A stretch of 64,000 nucleotides of DNA, from the NCBI GenBank assembly GCA_907165135.1, contig OU015569.1:10726501-10790500 (forward strand), written 5' to 3'. A program made the translations under genes and the position numbers. The notes under the pieces are model-generated. The model searched no databases, was not told the DNA's origin, and saw only the letters and a list, made by a program, of their open reading frames with translations. Source of the DNA: Oikopleura dioica. Lineage: Eukaryota > Chordata > Appendicularia > Copelata > Oikopleuridae. Shown here in pieces: positions 56,145 to 64,000 of the stretch. Numbering within the stretch: position 1 is the stretch's first letter; the number at the start of each line of letters is the position of its first letter.

Positions 56145-57726
56145 TCAGCAGTTTTTGTCAGGGGTGTTAGGCGTCAAAGGCAGCGGGTTTTGGGGGAATA
56201 TCAGCTTTTGAATGACTTTTTTCGGCTCTATCTCCGGACCATCTGCTTTAGTGTATGTCGAAGGTTTATTCGTAGCTACACTGGTATATTTGTAATTTTC
56301 AAGTTGTTCCAAAGTTGGCAGAGGTTTCGTCTGAGGCGCTGCAACTGGAACTTTTGACTTTCGTGAAAGCTCGTATTTCTTTGGGTATTGAGCTTTAATC
56401 GCTTCCTCGTTAATCTGTGGAGTTGGAAAAAACAGCTGATCCCCGGAGCCAGCTAAGTACCGAAGTTTAGCATGACGAGTAGACTCTGTAATTTGTGCCT
56501 GTTTTCGGGGATTAAATTGGGAATCAGGAACGATATTTTTATCTAATATTTTCACACGTTTGGTTCTATTATCAGCCACAACATTAACTTCTTGAATCGT
56601 TTTCCGCTTTGATTTAACAGTGATTGGTGGGCTTGCGATGCAAATGTTGAACGAGTCGCTTTCCGACTTGGGTTGCCAGCGGGGTGGAAGCTTGGGGTCC
56701 AGCTTTGGGTTGGGTGTCGACTTGGGCTGGATGCAAGTGAGCTTTCTTTTGGTCTTTTTTGATGAATAAATTGACTGAGCGATGGGAGATGGAAATAATG
56801 GGCTTTTCAAATCCCCACAGCTGATATTTTTTCCGTTGATGGGGGAAAGAGAGGGGATCTTCTTGACGGCTTTTCCATCGATAAGACTCGGCTTTGGCTG
56901 AATGTAAATGTGTCCAGGCATTTTCGCTAGTCTTTGAGGAGATAGATCGCAGAGCGTTTGACTATTGTGCGTGAGGATGAAGGATTTACTTGGTGTTATA
57001 AGAAGCTCTGCGTTCTTGTCGATAACTTGTTTTTTCGAGACTGGCAAGCTTGAATTAATAAATGTTTTGTCGTCACGTTTCGATTGGAAATTTTGCCCGG
57101 CGTAACCGACTTGCAGCTGAGCACTTCTGAGAAGCTCATCAACAACGTCCAAATTGCAGACGACGATTTCAAATGGCTCTGGCCTAAATTTGATTCATTA
57201 AAAATTTGCGTCTCCGAATCTGACCCTACCCTTTGCACGTGAAGTCCCAGATCAATTTCCAATCAGGCTCGAATATTGTCGATTCCGGACCTCTAGACAA
57301 AAGCAACATCCTCGACGTCGGAATTTCGCCGAAGCCCATATTTACAAATGCGTCGTTAATTCGATGCTTGAGGGAAATGACCAGCTCGTCTCTTCGATAA
57401 TCAACGCGGAATCTGAACAACGCATGATTGACCATTACGTTTTGCTCCATCAAAAGTCGTTCTATTCTTGTGCTTTTCAAGGGGGCCATTGGATAGACCA
57501 GTGTTTTTGTGAGACTTTCTATTCCAGATTGAATTTCGTCGATTTTCCTTCTTATATAACTTGATGGATCTTTCAAACTCTTCGCGAATATACCATTTCC
57601 TTTCTTTGCGTTTTCGAAATCCAGGTCGGTAACTGAGATTTGCTTCAATACATTCAAAAAACTGGAAACTATATCATTCTTCGCAGAGCTTTCTGCTGGC
57701 CTCTGGTTTGTCGACATCGCCGACAT
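56145..57726 (-). CDS. Uncharacterised, probably nuclear, protein of about 500 residues
   Basis: Two exons joined by a short GT-AG intron near 57185-57232, after WDFTCKG. The N-terminal part (NDIVSSFLNVLKQISVTDLD, HALFRFRVDYRRDELVISLK, SRMLLLSRGPESTIFEPDWK) looks folded. The second half is low-complexity, Ser/Pro/Lys-rich, with short basic motifs (KSKRKTIQEV, NRTKRVKIL) like nuclear localisation signals, and ends PLTPNTPDKNC. No membrane segment. It lies between PNKP and EIF2B4 on the same strand, about 155 bases after the PNKP stop, so it may be co-transcribed with PNKP. Family not recognised. Confidence 0.75.
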
Positions 57727-57880
57727 TTATTCCGACTCCTGGACCAAGTATAGCTTTCCAATAAAGCTAAAGTGCCAGTTTTCAGCCCCGATTTTCTGAA
57801 TGATTAAGTGTTAAGAGCTTCGTGAATCTCTGATCTGAGATCTATCGCTTATCTGTGATACAAAAATAAATAAGTGCTAA

Positions 57881-59846
57881 TCAAGGCAGGTGAGAATGAT
57901 AAAGTTGGTACTCAAAATTGCTTTCGAACTTGGGTTCGAATGGAATTGAAATGATTTCTGTGAAGCCTTCGTTTCGTGCCGGAGCGACGAATTTCTTCCG
58001 ATGCGAGTAGAGAATCATGTCTTTTATGACGGCTCCGCCTGTTACTGCGCGATATCGACAGTTGTGCTATAATTTATCGTTAATAAAAGGAGCTGTGGAG
58101 AACACACCATAGCTAATTCAATTTCTACGTCGAATAAAACGGAAATTATGGCTTCCAAATTCTGTTCGTGCGCTAGTTTGAGATATCGCTGTCTACTTGC
58201 TACATCTGGATTCGTTGCATCAATCACTACGCTTTTCTTCGCCTGCAGTGCTTCCTTACAGAGCCTAAGACATTTATCCGTTGAGCCAACGTCGTCGCGA
58301 CAGAGAATTTCTATTTCTGGATGGCTTTTCTTCACCTGTTTAGCAAACGAGCTCTTTCCGCAGCCAGGATAGCCAGTAAAAATTACCAAGGACTGTTTTT
58401 CGCTGAGATGAGAATTTAGAATGTCTACATTCTTCTGAAACTTGGCCGAGTTGTCTTTAAGTTTCGCCGTGGCATGTTCTTTAATCTGGAATTCCTCCGC
58501 CGGCCTGTCGAGAAAGAACTCTTCAGGTGTTCGGAAATCTATTCCGCAATTGAGGGCGAAGAGTCGATCGGACGCTGAAAAGTCTTTTTTTCTTCCAGAT
58601 ATTTTATTCGCCGGGCGGCCGGCTGCATCGCCCACCATTACACAACTCCTTGGATCGAGACGAATGAACTCTTTCAGAAAGAAAAAGATGCCGGGTGATG
58701 GTTTTCGGAACATTCCACTGCCGCTGGCGACGCAAACTTCAAAGAGGAAGCCTAACTTGTCTTGTATTTGCGCTATCTTCTCCTGAAACTCTTCTTTCAA
58801 CGTTTTATCCGTCTCCATGCTCTTTTGGTTAGAAATAAAGATGATTCTCGCCCCGTTTTCATGTAGCTTTTTAAGCGTTTCGGGCACTTTCTTGTCCCAC
58901 CAAATCCAGTCGCTAGCGTTTTCGGGAAACTTTCCACCGGACTTTGGCTTGATAATCGTGTGGTCCATGTCAAAGAAAAAGACGCACGGGCTCGAGAAGC
59001 TGTCTTGATCCTCGGGGCAGAAATACATGAAGCCCTTTCCGACATCGTTCCAGCCTGTGAGTTCTACTGGAGAATCGTCTTTTCTCTCCTCTGTTCTGAC
59101 CCAATAGCCGGTCGAGATCTTCATTTTTTTCGCGGAAAAGCGAATTTCGTATTCAATCCCATTCACGGTGAATTTATCCTCGTTCTCTAGAAAAAGCGCT
59201 ATAACTGTTGAAAACGAAAAAAGTACCTAAATGAGTGATCTTTTCCTCTTCCTCTCCGTTCATAGTATACTTGGCGCCGCTCAGGGCTGCTGAATTCGGA
59301 GCGTTTGAGTTTACCCGCGATTTTTTCGGCGGAAGATCCGTTGGTTTTTCACGGAAAATCCGCAGTTTTTTTCACGTAAGATCCGCCGGTTTTCAGCGGA
59401 GAAAAGGGCACGGAGAATCGCGGATGATCCGCCGAAATTTCTGCTCAAAAGACGAAATTAAAGGGTGTTCCACTCTTTTGATTGGCTAGAAAAAAAGGGT
59501 AGCGGGTAATCGCGGGAAATCCGCGCGGCCGAGAAAATCGGACGATCGGAGGATCGGAGGACAGCGCGGAGAAACGGAGAAAATCAGCGGATTATCCGCC
59601 AAAAAAATCCCGGGTAAACGCAAATGCTCCGAATTCGGCAGCCCTGGCGCCGCTAAGTGGTGAAATCGTCGCCGCTTGAATTCGAGAAAAGCGCGAGTCT
59701 GAAGCTGAAAGACAGAATCTTCTGATCTCCTGATCTTCTTCGGGAACTTGAGTCATGATTTCGAAGCGCTCGTCCAGGACTATCTCGCATCCTTCTTTCA
59801 ACACAAAATAGAGCTTCCCTTCTTTGAGTATTTCAAAGCTCCACAT
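57881..59846 (-). CDS. PNKP: Polynucleotide kinase 3'-phosphatase, exon interrupted by a MITE
   Basis: Full PNKP on the minus strand. An FHA-like N-terminus (MWSFEILKEGKLYFVLKEGC, FCLSASDSRFSRIQAATISP, later DKFTVNGIEYEIRF) precedes the HAD phosphatase motif FFDMDHTIIKPKSGG and FISNQKSMETDKTLK. The kinase P-loop is FTGYPGCGKSSFAKQV, with CRDDVGSTDKCLRLC and VIDATNPDVASRQRYLKL, and the C-terminal exon (HNCRYRAVTGGAVIKDM, ending YHSHLP) completes the family. PNKP repairs DNA strand-break ends. The FHA exon is split at SPLSGA/KYTMNG by a 365-base insertion (59282-59646), so as written the frame is broken unless that sequence is spliced out. A small gene lies 87 bases upstream, with a TTTTCAG between them. 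Confidence 0.9.
59282..59646. mobile_element. hAT-type MITE with 8-bp target-site duplication
   Basis: The element starts CAGGGCTGCTGAATTCGGAG and its other end, read inverted, is CAGGGCTGCCGAATTCGGAG; the match continues for about 50 bases. It is flanked on both sides by GCGCCGCT (59274-59281 and 59647-59654), a perfect 8-bp duplication. Terminal CAGGG repeats with 8-bp duplications are hallmarks of the hAT superfamily. There is no transposase gene, so it is a MITE. The interior repeats TCCGCC/GGCGGA motifs. Confidence 0.9.
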
Positions 59847-59932
59847 TCTGAAAATCAAAAATCCTTGATAATAAGGGGGAACATGTAAATTTTCGAAATT
59901 TTGAAGACAAGGAAAAGTGAAGCGCTCTTTCT

Positions 59933-60148
59933 TCAGAGCTGCTCCGATTTGTAAAAGTCAGAAGTCAGGTAAATGACGACGCCGATAAAGTTAACTCCCG
60001 CCAGCGCCCAAATGAACTTCCTTCCGTGGCGGAGACCCTTGTCCCGTCGAGCCACAGGGTCAACGACTTCCACTGGCTTTAGGCGCACGCGTTTCCCGTC
60101 GATGATTTTCGTTCTCGCGGTATTCAAAATGCAGCGAGACAGGCGCAT
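59933..60148 (-). CDS. Small single-pass, mitochondrial-type membrane protein (71 residues)
   Basis: A single exon. The N-terminus MRLSRCILNTARTKIIDGKR is basic and amphipathic like a mitochondrial targeting sequence, then KPVEVVDPVARRDKGLRHGR, one membrane span (FIWALAGVNFIGVVIYLT) and a short end SDFYKSEQL. It resembles the small inner-membrane assembly proteins of respiratory complexes in shape, but I cannot assign it. PNKP starts 87 bases downstream on the same strand with an acceptor between, suggesting an operon. Confidence 0.7.
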   Translation of the reverse strand: MRLSRCILNTARTKIIDGKRVRLKPVEVVDPVARRDKGLRHGRKFIWALAGVNFIGVVIYLTSDFYKSEQL

Positions 60149-60418
60149 CGGCCAAAATTCTTAAAATTGTCAGTTTAAATTCTTGGAGACAAGATTCTAG
60201 TCACTTGAAAATACAGTAATTACTGAAATTGGTTTAAAATCAAAATTGAATTTTGAAAAACTAAAAATACCGCGTTACACGAAAGTTTAAAGGAAGAAGG
60301 AAAGGGTTGAAGATTGCGATTGAAAGTTTCGATTTGAAACAATTAATTTGTCTAATGTTCTCTCTTTGAGTTGGACTGTTCTGAGTTCTGGACGGAAGTG
60401 AATGTGTTTCATTTTCGC

Positions 60419-60835
60419 TCATTTGGGAAGGCTCATCGGCGTCGGATTTTGAAGATAAGTCATCACCACCGCCGAGATCGAAAGCATCAGAGACGAGAGC
60501 ACTGATTCGCGATTATTTCTAGTCGAGAAACAAGAAAAAAACTGACCTTGACGAGCGTCTTCGGTCGATCTCGAGTTGGCGTAAGAAGTCATCGAGCAAA
60601 AAATCGCCGCCCAGGCGCACCACTTGATCTTCATCAACAAGCCGCACATGCTACACGAAGAAAAGCGTAAAGAAAGATCGAGGTAGAGCTTGTTCTACCT
60701 GAAGGCCATTGTGAGAAGATTGAGGTAATCAGGGAGCGGATCTGCTGCTTGCTGAGAAGCAGTAGTTGGAGCGACAAAGCGGAAAATGCGCTGTTGCCTT
60801 TTTGGGCTGACCCATTTGAAAACGTCTTCTACCAT
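60419..60835 (-). CDS. WDR83OS: Protein Asterix (PAT complex subunit)
   Basis: Three exons on the minus strand: [20 protein letters not shown] with [15 protein letters not shown], then [20 protein letters not shown] and [14 protein letters not shown], then [20 protein letters not shown] and TPMSLPK. This is a close match over its whole length to Asterix (WDR83OS/PAT10), which with CCDC47 forms the ER PAT chaperone for multi-pass membrane protein insertion. Two GT-AG introns. The length (about 107 residues) is as in other animals. Confidence 0.93.
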
Positions 60836-61384
60836 TCTAAGGACAAACTTTTGTGGCTTCGATCAAGAGGAACAACAACTAACAAGAAGTAATTTATTTT
60901 ATGTTGCAGAGTAATCAGCTGAATTTCTCCTTTTATCTCGAAGGAAAAGCTTGGGTCTTCATTTTATTATTTTTTCTTCAATAATTGCTAAGAAAAGCAT
61001 TAACTCTCTCTCTCGTCAAATTATATGGAGTGACCGTCATAAAATCTTGAGTCACAGCGCCAGTTATGACTAACAAACCCCCGAAATTTACAGATTTTGA
61101 TTTTAGATGGCAGAACTGATGGCAAGAGTTTTTTCTTAGCGAACCGAAGTAAACTTTTACAAAGTTATTTGTTGTTGCTATCAGTAAATCTCCGTAATGC
61201 AGGATCTTTCCGAAGACAAGTCGAGTGGACCAATAAGAGGCCAGTGGCGCGCGCTCCACCTACGCATTCTGATCATTTACACCAGAAGAAAGAAAAAAGG
61301 ATTCAGAACTGCCATTTCCTAGAGATTCCCTGTCCGTTTTTACTCTTCCTCAACGACTAACTGTGATTTATTTCAGAGCCTAAC
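60836..61384. other. Divergent intergenic interval
   Basis: Lies between Asterix (minus) and nucleoside diphosphate kinase (plus). A TTTCAG acceptor ends 10 bases before the NME start codon. No further gene seen. Confidence 0.4.
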
Positions 61385-61969
61385 ATGTCGACCGAGCGAA
61401 CCTTTATTGCCATCAAGCCCGACGGTGTCCAGCGAGGACTTGTCGGCAAGATCATCAAGGTAACGTTTCCATCCCTTCCCTCTTCTTCATTCTTTTCTCT
61501 AGCGATTCGAACAGCGAGGATTCAAGCTCGTCGCCATGAAGCTCTGCATGCCCGGCAAGGAGCACCTCGAGAAGCACTACGCTGATCTCTCCTCCAAGGT
61601 AACAAGAAAGCTTTCAGCGGGTGTTAACGAAATTATAGCCATTCTTCGCCGGTTTGGTCGAGTACATGAACTCCGGCCCAATCTGCGCCATGGTCTGGGA
61701 AGGCCTCAACGTCGTCAAGATGGGACGAATGATGCTTGGCGAGACCAATCCCCAGGCTTCCCTCCCTGGCTCCATCCGAGGAGACTACTCCATCCAGGTA
61801 AGCTTGAGCTCTTTCGTCCCTCAACTCATCCTCTAATTCCCAGGTCGGCCGAAACATCTGCCACGGTTCCGACGCCGTCGAGTCCGCCAACCACGAAATC
61901 GCCCTTTGGTTCAAGCCCGAGGAACTCATGTCCTACGACTCTTGCACCGCCAAGTGGATCTACGAATAA
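61385..61969 (+). CDS. NME: Nucleoside diphosphate kinase
   Basis: Four exons join in frame: [98 protein letters not shown] and the active-site His in [20 protein letters not shown], ending SCTAKWIYE. The enzyme transfers the gamma phosphate between nucleoside triphosphates and diphosphates through this histidine. The length (about 152 residues) and cytosolic form without a targeting sequence fit the NME1/NME2 group. Confidence 0.96.
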
Positions 61970-62229
61970 CTTCGCTCAGCAAAACTATTCATGTTAATCT
62001 AAACTAAAAGAGCCCGCTGCCAGCAAAAAAACTAGGAAAATACCAACAACTCCTGAACTCTAGTCCGACCTTTCTCTGTGCAATTCAGTTCGAAGCCTGT
62101 CCTTCTTTTTCGTTCACCTTGTTTTTTTCGCTTGTTTCCTAAAAGAATACAAAGACAAGAATCGTAAATTTTCAACCGAGTCTTCTATGTCTCCAGCCAT
62201 TTCCCGAAAGCAGGACGAAAGTTAGTAGA

Positions 62230-62922
62230 ATGGTTGACCCGAACGTAGCACGGTGGTTCGAGCAAGTAGATAAAACCAGAAGGGGGCGCCTAAACGCGGC
62301 AGAATTGCAAGAAGCCCTCAAGAATAACAATTACAGCAGCTTTGACATAAACGTCGTCGCAGCAATGATAGGCCCGTGGCTCAGTCTGCGCTTTTTTTCA
62401 GTATTTTTCCTCCTCGCGAGCCCGTGTTAGAAATGTTCGACAAAGACCGGACAAAGACAATAAATCTGAACGAGTTCAACGAGCTGTGGAAGTTTCTGGG
62501 CTCCTGGCGACAGTGCTTCGACCGGTTCGACAATGACAGATCCGGACAAATCGACGCTGGCGAACTTAGCACTGGTAATGAAAACGATAGAATTCAGCTC
62601 AGTTCTTATTTGGCTCCTTTATTCAGCTCTTCAACAGCTGGGCTATCGATTCTCGCAGCACTTTGTCCCAGTTCTCATGCAAAAGTTCGATTACAGTGGA
62701 AGAGCTTCTCATCTTCAATTCGACGGTTTCGTCATGGCTCTTATAAAAATCCAGCGTCTCACTACCGCCTTCCAGGATCGGATTCAATTTGTTCTTCCTT
62801 ATCTTTTAGTTAGCAAACATGTTTTATTGATCTTCCATAAAAAGCCATACGATCGGCAGCGAAATGGCACCGCGCAGTTCACTTACGAGCAGTTTTTGGC
62901 CACCGTCATCCAAAACACATAG
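62230..62922 (+). CDS. Penta-EF-hand calcium-binding protein (PDCD6/peflin-like)
   Basis: Exons read MVDPNVARWFEQVDKTRRGR, LNAAELQEALKNNNYSSFDI, then MFDKDRTKTINLNEFNELWK, FDRFDNDRSGQIDAGELSTA, FDYSGRASHLQFDGFVMALI and PYDRQRNGTAQFTYEQFLAT. EF-hand loops are visible in DKTRRGRLNAAE, DKDRTKTINLNE and DNDRSGQIDAGE. Penta-EF-hand proteins bind targets such as ALIX or Sec31 in a Ca-dependent way. The first junction (near 62371-62400) is uncertain and may be a very short intron of about 30 bases. The last needs a GA-AG intron, 62776-62844. The N-terminal Pro/Gly-rich arm found in relatives is missing. Confidence 0.85.
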
Positions 62923-63217
62923 AAAGCATCTATCGCTCAAGACTCCCGCAAGTCCAATTTTGAAGCAATTTTTCGCCAACTCAAAGTCCTACTCAACAAT
63001 CTCCAACTTGAGTCCTCTCAATTTACCAAAACTTCATCCTCATTCATACTTCAGGAAAATATTTTTTTTACTATTTTATGTTTTTTGTTCAATTTTACTG
63101 GAAACTTGTCGCAAAACGTTACTTGCATGTAAACCTAGTATTTAAAGAAATCCACTAAAATATTCAATGATTCTATCAAAGTTCTGATCTTATTGAACGA
63201 TTTCTTCTTCCTTTAGA
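62923..63217. other. Short intergenic interval
   Basis: AT-rich; CCTTTAG just before the MAD2 start codon is a likely trans-splice acceptor. Confidence 0.4.
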
Positions 63218-64000
63218 ATGGCGACTGCGACAAAAGGAACGATTACGCTTCAGGGCTCGGCGCAGATGATTTCCGAGTTTTTGGACTTTGGAATCAACTC
63301 GATCTTGTTTCAGCGAAACATCTACCCAGGTAATGGGTTTTTTCATTATGTTGATTTAAATTCCTTCGTCTCTCATACATAAGAAATCAAAAGAAACTCA
63401 TTTTTTAGTTTTTTGAATCATTTTTTTTTTCAGAAAACGTCTTCATGCCGAAAAAACACTACGGGCTGACTGTATACATGTCGGAAGACGAGGAGCTGCG
63501 AAAATACCTCGACACTGTCCTAGCTCAAGCCAGGTCTTGGATTGAGGTAAAATCCATCATCGCTTTTCAAGAAGATTAAAAATATTTGAAGAAAGGACAG
63601 CTGCTGCAACTTGTTCTGGTCGTTTTACACGCGGATACTGAAGAGACCCTCGAGCGTTGGGCATTCGACATTGAAAAGGTTAGAAAAAAAGAATAAAAGA
63701 AGACTTAAAAATGGCTAGGGGGAAAAGTTCGAAGAAGGAACGAGCGGAAAGAAGGTCGAACTCGACCACAAGCAAATGCAAGAAGGGATGAAAGCGGTCG
63801 TAAAGCAGATCGTGTCGACAAGTAAGTATAGAACTGAAACGCCCCTTTTTTTAGCGCAAGTCTCTAAAACTTGATTTTCAGTTACATTTCTGCCGCTGAT
63901 CGAAGCTCCAGTGATGTTTGACCTCCTTTTCTACACAACACCGGGCATAGAGGTCGAAAACTGGGACCCAACGAAACCGCACATGATCAAGGGCGCCTCT
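63218..64000 (+). CDS. MAD2L1: Spindle checkpoint HORMA protein MAD2, 3' end cut by the window
   Basis: Five exons join in frame: MATATKGTITLQGSAQMISE, FLDFGINSILFQRNIYP, ENVFMPKKHYGLTVYMSEDE, QLVLVVLHADTEETLERWAF, EGMKAVVKQIVSTITFLPLI and FDLLFYTTPGIEVENWDPTK, then the window ends. This is the HORMA domain of MAD2, which binds CDC20 and MAD1 to hold back the anaphase-promoting complex. The C-terminal safety belt lies beyond the window. The start is fixed by similarity to the family and by the acceptor one base upstream. Confidence 0.93.

Overview
This is nuclear DNA of an animal with a very compact, intron-rich genome. Most coding exons are separated by introns of about 40-60 bases, genes lie close together on both strands, and many start codons sit a few bases after a pyrimidine-AG site, as expected for spliced-leader trans-splicing and operons. 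Besides GT-AG introns, at least six genes can only be read with GA-AG introns. Together with clear animal genes (BTBD10/KCTD20, MAGT1/TUSC3, ARL5, AXDND1), this points to an appendicularian tunicate, most likely Oikopleura. The species is an inference; I could not search databases. Gene models are my own exon joins, checked by reading frame and by family alignment from memory.

Layout. 0-5 kb: the 3' end of a multi-CUB protein, then a threonine-rich, probably GPI-anchored protein of seven tandem repeats. 7-18.4 kb: housekeeping genes (DCP1 with a small upstream partner in a likely operon, BTBD10/KCTD20, MAGT1/TUSC3, ARL5). 19.4-22.7 kb: two tandem SRCR-like secreted proteins with matching exon structure, whose 3' exons are easily missed. 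22.9-25.6 kb: NDUFA8 and proteasome subunit PSMD11. 26-34 kb: small, mostly unrecognised genes, including two tandem paralogs rich in basophilic kinase-like sites, a PPC/DUF296-domain protein, and one member of a novel Cys/Trp family. 35.5-38.2 kb: a mitochondrial carrier (SLC25A11-like) and a secreted coiled-coil protein.

38.7-49 kb is the most distinctive region. Five genes on both strands encode one secreted family: a signal peptide, a Cys-rich head, a long Lys/Glu/Ala-rich helix and a conserved C-terminal block. Three share a promoter element and several share a 3' hairpin-like element. Two inverted copies are almost identical except in exon 1. One copy carries an extra intron flanked by a direct repeat, which looks like an intron gain. 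A second member of the novel Cys/Trp family lies inside this cluster.

49.5-64 kb: AXDND1-like axonemal protein, a small TATA-driven membrane protein, EIF2B4, an unknown nuclear-type protein, PNKP (with an apparent hAT-type MITE inserted in an exon), a small mitochondrial-type membrane protein, Asterix/WDR83OS, nucleoside diphosphate kinase, a penta-EF-hand protein and MAD2 (cut by the window end).
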